DNA from: Butyricimonas sp. Marseille-P3923
Lineage (GTDB): Bacteria > Bacteroidota > Bacteroidia > Bacteroidales > Marinifilaceae
NCBI RefSeq assembly: GCF_900184685.1
Contig: NZ_FXXL01000006.1
Location: forward strand, 868,001-932,000
Reading direction: 5' to 3'
Length of the DNA: 64,000 nt
A model generated the notes under the pieces. The model saw only the letters and a program-made list of their open reading frames with translations. It was not told the DNA's origin and ran no database searches. A program made the translations under genes and the position numbers. Shown piece after piece: positions 17,501 to 30,730 of the stretch (position 1 is its first letter; the number at the start of each line of letters is the position of its first letter).

Positions 17501-18016
17501 CGGCGTATTAAAAAGACTTTAGGTGATAGTTATCCACCGATATCCGGGGGATTCGGGACGGCTTTGAATTGGCAACAATGGACGTTGAGTACCCGGTTTA
17601 CTTTTATGGCAGGGCATAAAATAACATCGGCTTATTATTCCGTGGCTAACGGGGGTAGTTTTTCATCGGCTTCTCAAAACGTGTTGAAGCAAGAGTTCAA
17701 TCGTTGGAGGAAACCCGGAGATATAACCGATATGCCGGGGTATAGCACAACGGGAAACGTTGCTTCATTACAAACCGATTGGTATGATAGAAAATTGGAA
17801 AGTGGAGATTTTCTGAAGTGTACGGAGATTTCTCTGGGGTATTTTCTTTCTTCCAAAATCTGCAAGAAGTTGTTGCTCTCTTCTTGTCGGGTGAACTTGA
17901 ATATTCGGGATATATTTACGATATCGAAATATAAAGGATTGGACCCGGAAAACTTTGGGGGATTTACTTATCCTAATTCCAGAAAATATATGCTTTCGTT
18001 GAGTGTCGGTTTTTAA
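14531..18016 (+). CDS. SusC/RagA-family TonB-dependent receptor with STN domain
   Basis: An outer-membrane receptor of 1161 residues from ATG 14531; an in-frame TTG at 14507 is a less likely start. A very basic N terminus leads into a hydrophobic segment (KTWIVLLFVCTMHLNALNLY). An STN domain follows, then a carboxypeptidase-regulatory-like domain (LPGVTISVKGLSVGTTTD), TonB box EEVVVTGYQ, plug ending in DAAATAIYGSQAANGVIVV and barrel. The STN domain and the fecR gene just upstream mark it as a signalling receptor. Its regulatory-like domain is nearly identical at DNA level to that of the SusC gene at 379. SusD follows after 11 bp. Confidence 0.95.
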   Translation: MKKKWRSSNFCRRKLFRILFIMKTWIVLLFVCTMHLNALNLYSQQKKMDISMKNVSLVEIFRYIRQNSDYTFVYDSDAVKRVNAISLDMKNAAVEEILEQCFKGSSFVYLIEGNLVIVKEQKGRQQQTKSIQVKGFVQDTKKQPLPGVTISVKGLSVGTTTDVKGKYVLKLPEMEKLSLVFSFVGMKTQEIKYSGQDTINVVMEEDVSEVEEVVVTGYQTINKTRMTGAVEVVTAKDIANKGYVSVGDVLRGSLAGISTRNTSGKPGAYPEIRIRGLNSLYGDMNPTWIVDGVPFYGNLNDLIPEDIESITVLKDAAATAIYGSQAANGVIVVKRKQGREEVPMIRVTSSFSIEAAPKSKLDLMNSKEKIAFERSVYEDFPNQAVGGRVIMLLKNADMGKISREEAEEEITRLSKINTNWYDVIFRTPFSHNHNISFSGGNEKLKYYASLSVQQRQGLIPSNDYSNWNAMLRLSRDFNKRLYFSLNLSSNIRKDKDADAGVNILHYATFANPYERPYDEEGNMEYDRSYSYQLSSLKDGYKSDFNILNELYNNTSCTNALSNNVSLDIEVKILDNLKFITTGSINTYFDNTEVVYKPGTYVAQNNAWMRTLFSELPDNLNNGSLRHRNVRNHSYTWSNRLEYVQGFKENHFLNLFLGYEMSEASGYSNSVRFPEYDPEKGLTNIPEIGADKIAYVQQMIKNLMDQSEGRNRRVSFFASLGYSFKDRYVFSASARMDGADVIGTKNRFSPLWNASLKYNLHKEDFMTRFGWINELAFRVSYGYTGSIDKTALPFNVLSYLMSSKFLDMDIPSYISPKNPSIKWQKKQDRSFGVDMAFFRNRIRATVNYYNNVTRDLLDSKTLPVSVGISTIRYNSSSVRNYGVEVSLHTVNIRKRDFTWTTSLNFANNKSRIIESFYKNVQDVPKGYGRTEPVEGTSTNSWIGYRFAGIDPLTGHTLALVDNSNRENPIGFQREDGTWVLDMDDALNEKDKRRIKKTLGDSYPPISGGFGTALNWQQWTLSTRFTFMAGHKITSAYYSVANGGSFSSASQNVLKQEFNRWRKPGDITDMPGYSTTGNVASLQTDWYDRKLESGDFLKCTEISLGYFLSSKICKKLLLSSCRVNLNIRDIFTISKYKGLDPENFGGFTYPNSRKYMLSLSVGF

Positions 18017-18027
18017 ATATAGAGATT

Positions 18028-19524
18028 ATGAAATTACGCGTGAAAAGAATAAGTATGTTATCCTTGTGTCTGATCGGTTTCATGATGACCGCTTGCAAGG
18101 ATTACCTGAATCTTATACCTAAGAATCAAAAAATCGTGTCTAACGTGGAAGACGTGAAAGCGGAATTGTTGTCGTATTGGGCGGCAACGACTTATTCCAC
18201 GTTGTTGAAGACTTCCTATGGTAATTCTGCGCCGTTATCCTTGCCTATATTTAATGATGTCAATATTCAATTGGCTCTTTACGAGGATAATATGGATATG
18301 CTCGCTTTTAAAGAGCATTCGGATATAAATGACGGGTGTATGACATATTATTATCAGGATATCGATTGGAAAGGAACTAGTTTGGCTTCTTCTCTCTGGC
18401 AAAATTGTTATGTTTCTATCGGGTTTATGAACGCGATACTTGATGATTTGGATAAAGTGACGGCAACTCAAGCCGAGAGGGAAACGATAGGGGGTGAGGC
18501 TCGGGTAATTCGTGCTTGGAATATTTTGAAATTGATTCAGTTTTTCGCTCCCTATAAGGATAATAAGTTGGGTGTACCTTTAAATCTGGATTCGGAAAAT
18601 GTGACACCGGGAGATAGGCGCACGCAAACGGAGATTTATGGGATTATTGAACGGGAGTTGAAGGAAGTCTTGGAATATACTACGCCAAGGGAAAAATGGA
18701 ATTTCTTTTATTCTCCGAGCTTTGTTAAATCTTGTTTGGCCGAGATGTATATGTTTAGAGCGGGTTCTGCCGCAGCAAAAGATAAGGATTGGGAGATGGC
18801 CGAGAAGTATTCGGGAGAAGTGATTGCTACTTATGTTCCGGAGAATCGTGTTGAATTATTGATGGATATGTTTTCCGGCGAGAGTGTGTCTTATACTGTT
18901 GAGCATCCTTATTGCGCGTTGAAACTGGCAACTAGCCGTATGTTTAATATCGGAAGCCAGTATACGGGTATATGGGGGTCTAACAATGCCCAACAAGTAA
19001 GTTCGGAGCTTTGGTTGATGTACGAACCTGAGGATATTCGAAGAAAAGCTTGGTTCCGGGAGAATGAAGATGAAGGTAGAGTAAGACGTTGTATTTCCAA
19101 ACCGGTTGTTTATTATTATGGTCCGGTTTGTGATATTTTGGTGTTATATCGTAAAGCAGATCTTTTCTTGATAAACGCGGAAGCGAAATGTCGTTTGGGG
19201 CAAGAGTCCGAGGCTGCACGCATGATTGAGGACTTTAGGAGGGCTCGCATCCCGGGATACAATACTTCTGTTACCGGTGATATATTGGCGGAGGTGTTGA
19301 AAGAACGGCGCTTGGAATTGTGTTTTGAAAATGGTTCGCGTTGGTTGGATATGAAACGTTTAGGGATTAGTTGTACTCGTTCGGGGTTTGATAAGGAAAG
19401 TAGCGGGACTAAAGAGTATACCCTTGATGCGAATGATTATCGTTATGCTTTGCCCATTCCCACCGATATCGAATTGGATTATAATGATATCAGTCAGAAT
19501 CCGGGATGGACGAATTTCAACTAG
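18028..19524 (+). CDS. SusD/RagB-family nutrient-binding lipoprotein
   Basis: A 498-residue lipoprotein partner of the SusC at 14531. The lipobox is near residues 18-23 (MMTACKD). The SusD N-terminal region contains GGEARVIRAWNILKLIQFFA. The C-terminal region contains LAEVLKERRLELCFENGSRW followed by LDMKRLG, the conserved RagB stretch. Its end lies 23 bp before the start chosen for the next lipoprotein gene. Confidence 0.94.
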   Translation: MKLRVKRISMLSLCLIGFMMTACKDYLNLIPKNQKIVSNVEDVKAELLSYWAATTYSTLLKTSYGNSAPLSLPIFNDVNIQLALYEDNMDMLAFKEHSDINDGCMTYYYQDIDWKGTSLASSLWQNCYVSIGFMNAILDDLDKVTATQAERETIGGEARVIRAWNILKLIQFFAPYKDNKLGVPLNLDSENVTPGDRRTQTEIYGIIERELKEVLEYTTPREKWNFFYSPSFVKSCLAEMYMFRAGSAAAKDKDWEMAEKYSGEVIATYVPENRVELLMDMFSGESVSYTVEHPYCALKLATSRMFNIGSQYTGIWGSNNAQQVSSELWLMYEPEDIRRKAWFRENEDEGRVRRCISKPVVYYYGPVCDILVLYRKADLFLINAEAKCRLGQESEAARMIEDFRRARIPGYNTSVTGDILAEVLKERRLELCFENGSRWLDMKRLGISCTRSGFDKESSGTKEYTLDANDYRYALPIPTDIELDYNDISQNPGWTNFN

Positions 19525-19547
19525 TGAAAATTTATAATAGGTCGTTT

Positions 19548-20879
19548 ATGAAAAAGATATTTTATTTGATACTGATTTCCTTGTTTATCGGGGGGTGTGA
19601 AAAGGATGACGATTTCTTTTTTGAAAATCCCGTTACGGAAGGAAATATTAAACTGGTTCGGTTGCGTGCTGACCACAATACTTTGCTGCCGGACGGAAAA
19701 GCCACGATGAAGTTTTACGCGGAGGCTTACAATATATTGGAATTACCTGATTATACACCAACTTACGAGGGGGATAGTGCGATTTACATACCGGGAATTG
19801 TTCGGGATACTTCGTTGATTCCGGCAGATCTTTTGCCGACAGGATTGTTTCGTTTGCTGGATGATTCCGGGAATGAGTATTCCGATTTTAGTTTTTCCAC
19901 TACCGATACGCGGGAACGTACGATTCGTTTTCGCGTGGAAGCGGGGGAATTGACGAGCGAAGAAGTGGAAATTCGGGTAAGGCCCTTACCGCGGGAGAAG
20001 TACGAGGAAATAGAAATCCCCGTGATCTTTCATGTTTTGCATCCTGCTAAAAATCCGAGTATAGCACCTATTGATATTACCCCGGAAACTGTGGAGAAAA
20101 ATGTAAAGCGATTGAATGACGTTTTTAATGGTGAAGCCACGACTGACCCTAACGGGGGGAATGCCAGAATTATTTTTAGATTGGCGGAATATGATAATAA
20201 CGGGGTTAAATTAGAGAATCCGGGGATACATTATTACGAGATCGAGAGTTCTGTCGTTTTTAAAGAAAGCGATGATTATCAGATTTATGTTATGTCTAAG
20301 GGGAGCACGTTAATGTATGATTACCGGAACTATTTGAATATTTGGTTAATTAATGATCCTAGAGGGTCGTCTTTTATCGTGAGAGGACCTAACGTGATAG
20401 ATCAGCCTGAAAATCCTATTCCCGGATTGAATGCCGGAGCCCTGTCGGCAACTTTTCCAGAGCGTCCCACGGATATTGGTTTCTTTGTCAACATGTCTCA
20501 TTTCTTGAATCCGTTGCAATCCGCCGATTATTTTGAAATTTCAACGGCGATGGCTCAATATTTAGGATTGCTTACGACTCGGGGTGTGGAAGCATACGGG
20601 GAAACGAATTTCGTGAATGGCGATACTGATTATTGTTCGGACACTCCTTATTATTGGAATGATTTTTCTTCTGTTTTTAAAAATAATAGCAAGGGAAATA
20701 GCACGGATAAAAATACGTTATACTTTACCTCGTATAATGTGATGGATAGTTACAGTTACAAGAATTCCATTACGGTTGATCAAGTTGCTCGCGTTCGTTT
20801 GCATTTAGAGCGTTGTCCTTCTCGCTGGATGTATAAATCTAAATTCGCTTTTACCGGAAAGTTAGAGGATCGGAAATAA
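19548..20879 (+). CDS. M43-like (pappalysin-type) lipoprotein with destroyed zinc motif; probable pseudopeptidase
   Basis: A 443-residue lipoprotein (Cys17 in FIGGCE). I start it at ATG 19548, because an upstream in-frame ATG at 19506 would overlap SusD and push the signal peptide inward. The C-terminal 290 residues follow the M43 pattern: IPVIFHVLHP (157-166), a strand-rich middle with YLNIWLIND, then the place of the HEXXHxxGLxH helix. That reads EISTAMAQYLGLLTTRG (residues 330-346), so TAMAQ replaces HEXXH and the third ligand is gone. DTDYCSDTPYYW and NVMDSYSY further on match the family's DTP and N-Y/V-M-D elements. The fold therefore seems kept while catalysis is lost. A role as a surface binding subunit of the uptake system is inference. 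Confidence 0.75.
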   Translation: MKKIFYLILISLFIGGCEKDDDFFFENPVTEGNIKLVRLRADHNTLLPDGKATMKFYAEAYNILELPDYTPTYEGDSAIYIPGIVRDTSLIPADLLPTGLFRLLDDSGNEYSDFSFSTTDTRERTIRFRVEAGELTSEEVEIRVRPLPREKYEEIEIPVIFHVLHPAKNPSIAPIDITPETVEKNVKRLNDVFNGEATTDPNGGNARIIFRLAEYDNNGVKLENPGIHYYEIESSVVFKESDDYQIYVMSKGSTLMYDYRNYLNIWLINDPRGSSFIVRGPNVIDQPENPIPGLNAGALSATFPERPTDIGFFVNMSHFLNPLQSADYFEISTAMAQYLGLLTTRGVEAYGETNFVNGDTDYCSDTPYYWNDFSSVFKNNSKGNSTDKNTLYFTSYNVMDSYSYKNSITVDQVARVRLHLERCPSRWMYKSKFAFTGKLEDRK

Positions 20880-20910
20880 TGATTAAAGATTAAATATAAA
20901 AAATAATACT

Positions 20911-22296
20911 ATGAAAACATTTTTACTTATATTGATTTTGCTACTTGTTACTTGTTCTTCTCGTTTGTTCGCACAAGAAACCAAATTGACAATTGATTTG
21001 AGCCAATATTTTCAGAGGCCGAAGGTTAGTTTGTCCGGTCCGAATTTTAATGAAGTGCTGACTTACGATTCGTCTCGGAAAAGTGTGATATCCTTATCAC
21101 TAAAAGAAGCTGCTTATTTCACTTTGAGTATTGATCTTAGTGCTAATACTCTCTATTTGGAACCGGGAAAAGATCTGATGATAAGCGTGGTCCCGAATGA
21201 AAAAGGAGAGTTTATTGCCATACATTTGGATCTTCGTTTTGAAGGAGAGAACGCAGATATTAATACTTATTTGAACACGTGTAAACTGGGCTCTATGGAG
21301 GATAAAGATTTTCTTTTAGATGAAACGACTTATCTTCGGAAAATAGAGCAACTTCTAAAACAAAATAAGAAAACAATTCACAAGTATAAATTGAATAAAC
21401 AATTTGAAGAAAAAGAATTAATGCGTGCCCGTTATCAAGTGCTGGAAGGCGTGACGAGTTATCCGATTCAACATTTTTGGGAAGGGGGAAATAAAACAAG
21501 TGCTGTTTTTAAGGGAGGAGAAACTCCTATTGTAAAAGAATACATAGCTCGACAATTAATTGATGATGAAAAAGCGTGGCAAGTTTCTGCTTATAGAAAG
21601 TATGTGAAGTCAGCTGTAGCTATGTTGGCATTTACCGATTTTGGAGCTTCTTGGGAATCGATAATACAGGAGCGGTTGAGGGTATTGACACAATATTTTA
21701 AGAGTCCTCGAATCTTGGAAGATATGGTGCAAAATATGGCTCTCGTGTATGTCGAAAGCACAAGAGGTGATTCTTTGATGGGTTTCCAAACGGCTTATGA
21801 TAAATATGTGTCTAAACCGGAATATAGGCAGGAGCTTGAAAAGGTGTATGCCATGTGGAATAAATTGAAAAAAGGGCAACACGTTGTTTCCAGTGGTGCG
21901 GTTTATGAGGATGTGGAAGGAAATACCGTCAGTTTGGATGATTTGAAAGGAAAGTATATTTACATTGATGTATGGGCAACGTGGTGTGGACCTTGTCGGG
22001 CAGAGATTCCTTTCTTGAAAAAATTGGAAGAAGAATTTCATGGTAAAAATATTCATTTCGTGAGTATTTCTATGGATGAACGGAAACGGAATTGGATTAA
22101 AATGGTGGAACAGGAGAAATTGGGAGGCATCCAATTATGGGGAGGACCGAGTGCTCAGATAGCGATTGACTATAAAATAAAGGGGATTCCTCGTTTTATA
22201 TTGCTTGATAGGGAAGGAAAAGTGATTGATAATAATATGAGTCGTCCCTCTGAGGCTGTAACTAAGAAAGTATTGGAAGAATTAGAGGGAATTTAA
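20911..22296 (+). CDS. TlpA-like thioredoxin-fold protein with large N-terminal domain
   Basis: A 461-residue exported protein. A signal segment lies at about 1-21. The N-terminal region (about 25-320) is beta-rich then helical, and I do not firmly recognise it; proteins of this build often carry DUF4369-like domains. The last 140 residues form a TlpA/AhpC-type thioredoxin domain with WATWCGPCRAEIP (CXXC at 359-362) and the cis-proline loop KGIPRFILLD. It would reduce or isomerise disulfides in the envelope. Its place inside a SusCD operon parallels the TlpA pair at 49306-51802. Confidence 0.87.
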   Translation: MKTFLLILILLLVTCSSRLFAQETKLTIDLSQYFQRPKVSLSGPNFNEVLTYDSSRKSVISLSLKEAAYFTLSIDLSANTLYLEPGKDLMISVVPNEKGEFIAIHLDLRFEGENADINTYLNTCKLGSMEDKDFLLDETTYLRKIEQLLKQNKKTIHKYKLNKQFEEKELMRARYQVLEGVTSYPIQHFWEGGNKTSAVFKGGETPIVKEYIARQLIDDEKAWQVSAYRKYVKSAVAMLAFTDFGASWESIIQERLRVLTQYFKSPRILEDMVQNMALVYVESTRGDSLMGFQTAYDKYVSKPEYRQELEKVYAMWNKLKKGQHVVSSGAVYEDVEGNTVSLDDLKGKYIYIDVWATWCGPCRAEIPFLKKLEEEFHGKNIHFVSISMDERKRNWIKMVEQEKLGGIQLWGGPSAQIAIDYKIKGIPRFILLDREGKVIDNNMSRPSEAVTKKVLEELEGI

Positions 22297-22307
22297 ATCG
22301 TGGAATT

Positions 22308-23129
22308 ATGAATGTAAGATGGTTAATTGTCTTGTGTCTGTCGGTGGTCGGGGCGGCATGTGTACATACGATAGATGCGGAGGTGGAAAGTACACCTCGG
22401 GAAATTCATTTTAAAGTTCAGGCTTCAGCGCTTGCCCGTTCCAGCAAAGAGGTGTTCGCCGTGGGAGATTCTATCGGGATTTACGCGGTGAAACGTACGG
22501 AGGACGGGATTTCGGCGATACCCGCTCAAACGGGTAATCAAGCGCATAATGCTAAATGGGTAAAAACGGAGGACGGTTGGCAACCGGCTTCCCCGATAGA
22601 TAAAGTACTTTGGAGTCAAGATAATGCACCCCTTGATTTTTATGCTTATTACCCGTACCAAAGAGAGGCTTTTGACCCTGCTGCAATAAATGTTCGTGTA
22701 AATTCGAAACAAAACTCGGAGGTGGCTGTTGAGGAATCGGATGTCTTGCGTGCGGCAAATACCCGAGGATTGAGCGAAGGTGAGGTGGAGCTTCAGTTTG
22801 AGCATATATTTTCTTTGGTTGAGGTGAAACTGGTGGGAGATAGAATCGTGGCAGGTTCTCCCGTGAAAGTAACCGCTAATGAGATAGCGACTAATATGCA
22901 ACTTAATTTAGGGACAGGGGAACTGTCCCCCTTAACGACGGGAAGCGTGGCATTGTATTGTGTCGATTTGGAGCAAATGTTGTATAAAGCAGTGCTTCCC
23001 GCTCAGCAGGTGGAAGAAGGGTGTGCGTTTTTGCAATGTGAATTTGACGGTATCACGTGTATATATCGTTCTCCCGGGATAAGATTGGAACCGGCTTGTT
23101 TGCAGGAATTTGAAATTGAAGTGAAATAA
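22308..23129 (+). CDS. Fimbrillin-family lipoprotein (short)
   Basis: A 273-residue lipoprotein with a lipobox near Cys18 (VVGAACVH). The pattern is that of Bacteroidota fimbrillin-like (Mfa-like) proteins: an N-terminal strand EIHFKVQASALARSSKEVFA, then VGDSIGIYAV, DFYAYYPYQ and LQFEHIFSLVEVKLVGD. It is followed 28 bp later by a longer protein of the same class. Both may be surface-exposed partners of the SusCD complex or pilus-like subunits; the sequence does not decide. Confidence 0.75.
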   Translation: MNVRWLIVLCLSVVGAACVHTIDAEVESTPREIHFKVQASALARSSKEVFAVGDSIGIYAVKRTEDGISAIPAQTGNQAHNAKWVKTEDGWQPASPIDKVLWSQDNAPLDFYAYYPYQREAFDPAAINVRVNSKQNSEVAVEESDVLRAANTRGLSEGEVELQFEHIFSLVEVKLVGDRIVAGSPVKVTANEIATNMQLNLGTGELSPLTTGSVALYCVDLEQMLYKAVLPAQQVEEGCAFLQCEFDGITCIYRSPGIRLEPACLQEFEIEVK

Positions 23130-23157
23130 GGGTTGTAAGTAAAATTCAGATAATAAA

Positions 23158-24669
23158 ATGAAACGACAATATTATATATGGCTTTCCATGTTATTCTGTT
23201 TTTGGTTCGTGGAAGGATGTAATGATGATGATAGCACGTGTAATGATACTTCAGGAGCCGAACTTCATCTGTCAGCCTTGATAGACGGGATGACGGCGGA
23301 GGAAACTGCTTATCGGTTTCAAGGAGGGCAGGAAGTAGGTATTTGGTTATCAACTACCGATGTTTCTGGAAAATTGGCTAATGCCGATGGGGTACATAAT
23401 ATGCGTTTTTCTCAAAGTGCGGGAGGTTTGGTTGCTGAACCTCGTGCCACTTGGAACAATCGTTCAACAATTAACGTGTACGCTTACGCTCCGTATGATC
23501 GAGAGGCTCAAGATGCGCCTCATGCTTATCCTTTTCAGCTTAACTTGCGGCAAGATACCGTTTCGTTGACTCCGGATGGGAATCGGCAAAGTGATTTTTT
23601 ATGGACGAAACATGCGGCAACTTACACGAGTGAACCGCTTTTGTTGTCATTTCACCACTTGATGAGTAAAATAATCCTGCACGTGAAAAGTAATACTTCC
23701 ATGCCCGGGAGTTTGATAGGTGGGCAACTATCCGTTTGCAATACTCAAACCGCTGCCAATATAGATTTGGGAACGGGAACCGTATCTCCGGTAGGAGCAA
23801 AAGGTAATGTTGTTGCCCGGGAGCTTCAAGATATACCGAGCGGGTATGAAATGGCCCGGGAGGTTATTATCGTGCCCCAGACGATACATGTCGGGGAACA
23901 ATTTTTGGATATCTTTACGCTCGGTAATTATTCTTGTGTTTGGAACGCGGACAAGGAGTTGGTTTTTGAATCCGGTAAACAGATTGTCATGGAGGTCGTG
24001 ATTGACGAGGGAGAGTGTCATGTTCGGATAAAGGATATTTCTCCTTGGAAAGAGGGACAATCTCCAATCTTGGGCGAGGCTGTCGAAGATCTGCCAACAT
24101 TTAAAGTGCTCGATTTTTATGACCGTCATGGAGTACAAGGAATTGTTATTGATGTGGACGAAACGGGAACACACGGATGGATAGTTTCCATGGATGAAGT
24201 GGAGTTAGCTTGGGGAACGGCTCCTATGGGCACTTACTTCCCGAATGCGTATGATAATAATAACGCACAAGCTAATTTGAATGCAGTCTTGGCGGTAGAT
24301 CCTGATTTAAAGAATTATCCCGCTATGAAGTGGTGTAATGATAAGAACGTGGATGGGGTAACCGGTTGGGTGCTTCCAGCTCATAACGTGGTGAAAAAAT
24401 TCGCACGATTAATTAGTAATCCAGATACATGGGCGCAATTTAATCAAGCAATTAGGAATTCTTCAGTCGCTAATTCGTCCCCGGTAAACATTGATTGGAA
24501 TAGTTGGAATGATTATTATTATGCTTCATCTACATTGTCTATGACTGATAATGTGAGGAATGCGGGATGTTCAATGACGAATAATTATTGGTGGGGTACT
24601 TATTATGTCGATGCTAATCTTTTTCCTCAGGAAGCAATATTCTATGTCAGGGCATTTCGGGAGTTTTGA
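23158..24669 (+). CDS. Fimbrillin-like lipoprotein with C-terminal Lcl/DUF1566-like domain
   Basis: A 503-residue lipoprotein (Cys21, VEGCND). Residues about 35-290 repeat the fimbrillin pattern (GQEVGIWLS, INVYAYAPYDRE, LLLSFHHLMSKIILHVKSN). The C-terminal 200 residues look like a C-type-lectin/DUF1566-like domain: GWIVSMDEVELAWG, VTGWVLPAHNVVKKF, a Tyr/Trp-rich block and a final YVRAFREF. Last gene of this unit; a hairpin lies at 24712. Domain naming at the C terminus is by remembered pattern only. Confidence 0.7.
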   Translation: MKRQYYIWLSMLFCFWFVEGCNDDDSTCNDTSGAELHLSALIDGMTAEETAYRFQGGQEVGIWLSTTDVSGKLANADGVHNMRFSQSAGGLVAEPRATWNNRSTINVYAYAPYDREAQDAPHAYPFQLNLRQDTVSLTPDGNRQSDFLWTKHAATYTSEPLLLSFHHLMSKIILHVKSNTSMPGSLIGGQLSVCNTQTAANIDLGTGTVSPVGAKGNVVARELQDIPSGYEMAREVIIVPQTIHVGEQFLDIFTLGNYSCVWNADKELVFESGKQIVMEVVIDEGECHVRIKDISPWKEGQSPILGEAVEDLPTFKVLDFYDRHGVQGIVIDVDETGTHGWIVSMDEVELAWGTAPMGTYFPNAYDNNNAQANLNAVLAVDPDLKNYPAMKWCNDKNVDGVTGWVLPAHNVVKKFARLISNPDTWAQFNQAIRNSSVANSSPVNIDWNSWNDYYYASSTLSMTDNVRNAGCSMTNNYWWGTYYVDANLFPQEAIFYVRAFREF

Positions 24670-24711
24670 AATAGAATGTGATTAGTCCTTGGTGGCTTAT
24701 TTATGTGGATG

Positions 24712-24768
24712 CGTTGTCATTTTCTGGAATTGTTGCATTTGATTTCTGGAAATGACAACGTGTTTTGT
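24712..24768 (+). terminator. Terminator after the second SusCD operon
   Basis: CGTTGTCATTT (24712-24722) and AAATGACAACG (24750-24760) form an 11-bp perfect stem, followed by TGTTTTGT. It lies 43 bp after the last gene of the unit. Confidence 0.65.
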
Positions 24769-24857
24769 TATGGATACGGGTAGTAATATCTTTTTATGGA
24801 CCGAATATGTTTAATGATTGAAAAGTTGTAACTTTGTGATGATTAAAATATCAGGTT

Positions 24858-29981
<5,124 letters not shown>

Positions 29982-30557
29982 CTAACGTTTAATCCCTTCA
30001 AAAATACTTGCTTTTTCCTGTGGCAAAAGTTTGCCCATCATTGTAAGGGTATTTGAATTGAAGGAGGGCGAAATCCTTGCCGAAACGTTATTAGAGCCGG
30101 GGGAGAGAGAAATAGTCACATACGCGGAAATACTCACTCCTTGGACATAAAAACTATAAATAACGCTTCCGTTCTTGTCCGTTTTCATTTTGACGTCCGA
30201 TACATTCCCTTCGACCGTGAAACCGCCTAACCCGTTTTGAAGCGGACGGGGGGTATCGAAACTTACTTGTACGGTAGCTTTTTTATTTGCCATAGAAATG
30301 AAATTTCTCGTGGCACTTACGCTTGTTGATCTACCTCTTTTGAAGATCAAATGGTGGGCTTCCAGTACAAAATTATTGTTTTCCAGAGCCCGGATCGCTT
30401 CCTTGTACAATCGTTCATTTTCTTTTTGTTGAGCGATTTTACGTTCTTGTCTGGTTAGTTTGCGTTGCTCTTTAGCCGTCATGTTTTGTGCGGTTAGCGA
30501 CGCGAAGGTGCCTAGCACGAGGGCCAGCATCATGAATAATGTAGTGATGTGTCTCAT
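29982..30557 (-). CDS. DUF4251-type exported protein
   Basis: A 191-residue protein from ATG 30557, chosen because it puts the hydrophobic signal (TLFMMLALVLGTFASLTAQN) at the N terminus. A strongly charged helical linker (about 25-55, rich in Lys, Arg, Glu and Gln) precedes a beta-rich domain with FVLEAHHLIF and the conserved RNFISMANKKATVQVSF. This matches DUF4251 proteins of Bacteroidales, whose function is unknown. It stands alone, divergent from the PHP-type gene at 30731. Confidence 0.75.
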   Translation of the reverse strand: MRHITTLFMMLALVLGTFASLTAQNMTAKEQRKLTRQERKIAQQKENERLYKEAIRALENNNFVLEAHHLIFKRGRSTSVSATRNFISMANKKATVQVSFDTPRPLQNGLGGFTVEGNVSDVKMKTDKNGSVIYSFYVQGVSISAYVTISLSPGSNNVSARISPSFNSNTLTMMGKLLPQEKASIFEGIKR

Positions 30558-30688
30558 AATATAGTGTATTTTGAGATTTTTACGTGAAAGAAACAAGAAA
30601 GTTATTCCCCTGCACCCGGGAAAACCTGTTACGAGAGGGCGTTACTATTTCTTCATTATTCTGAAATCTATTGGTAACATCGGGTACA

Positions 30689-30696
30689 TACATTTG
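30689..30696 (+). promoter_or_regulatory. -7 box (TACATTTG) for the PHP-type hydrolase gene
   Basis: TACATTTG matches TAnnTTTG, 34 bp before the ATG at 30731. No good -33 TTG at 19-21 bp. Confidence 0.4.
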
Positions 30697-30730
30697 TGAC
30701 GCAAAATTTAATCAATGAAACTTTGAAAAC

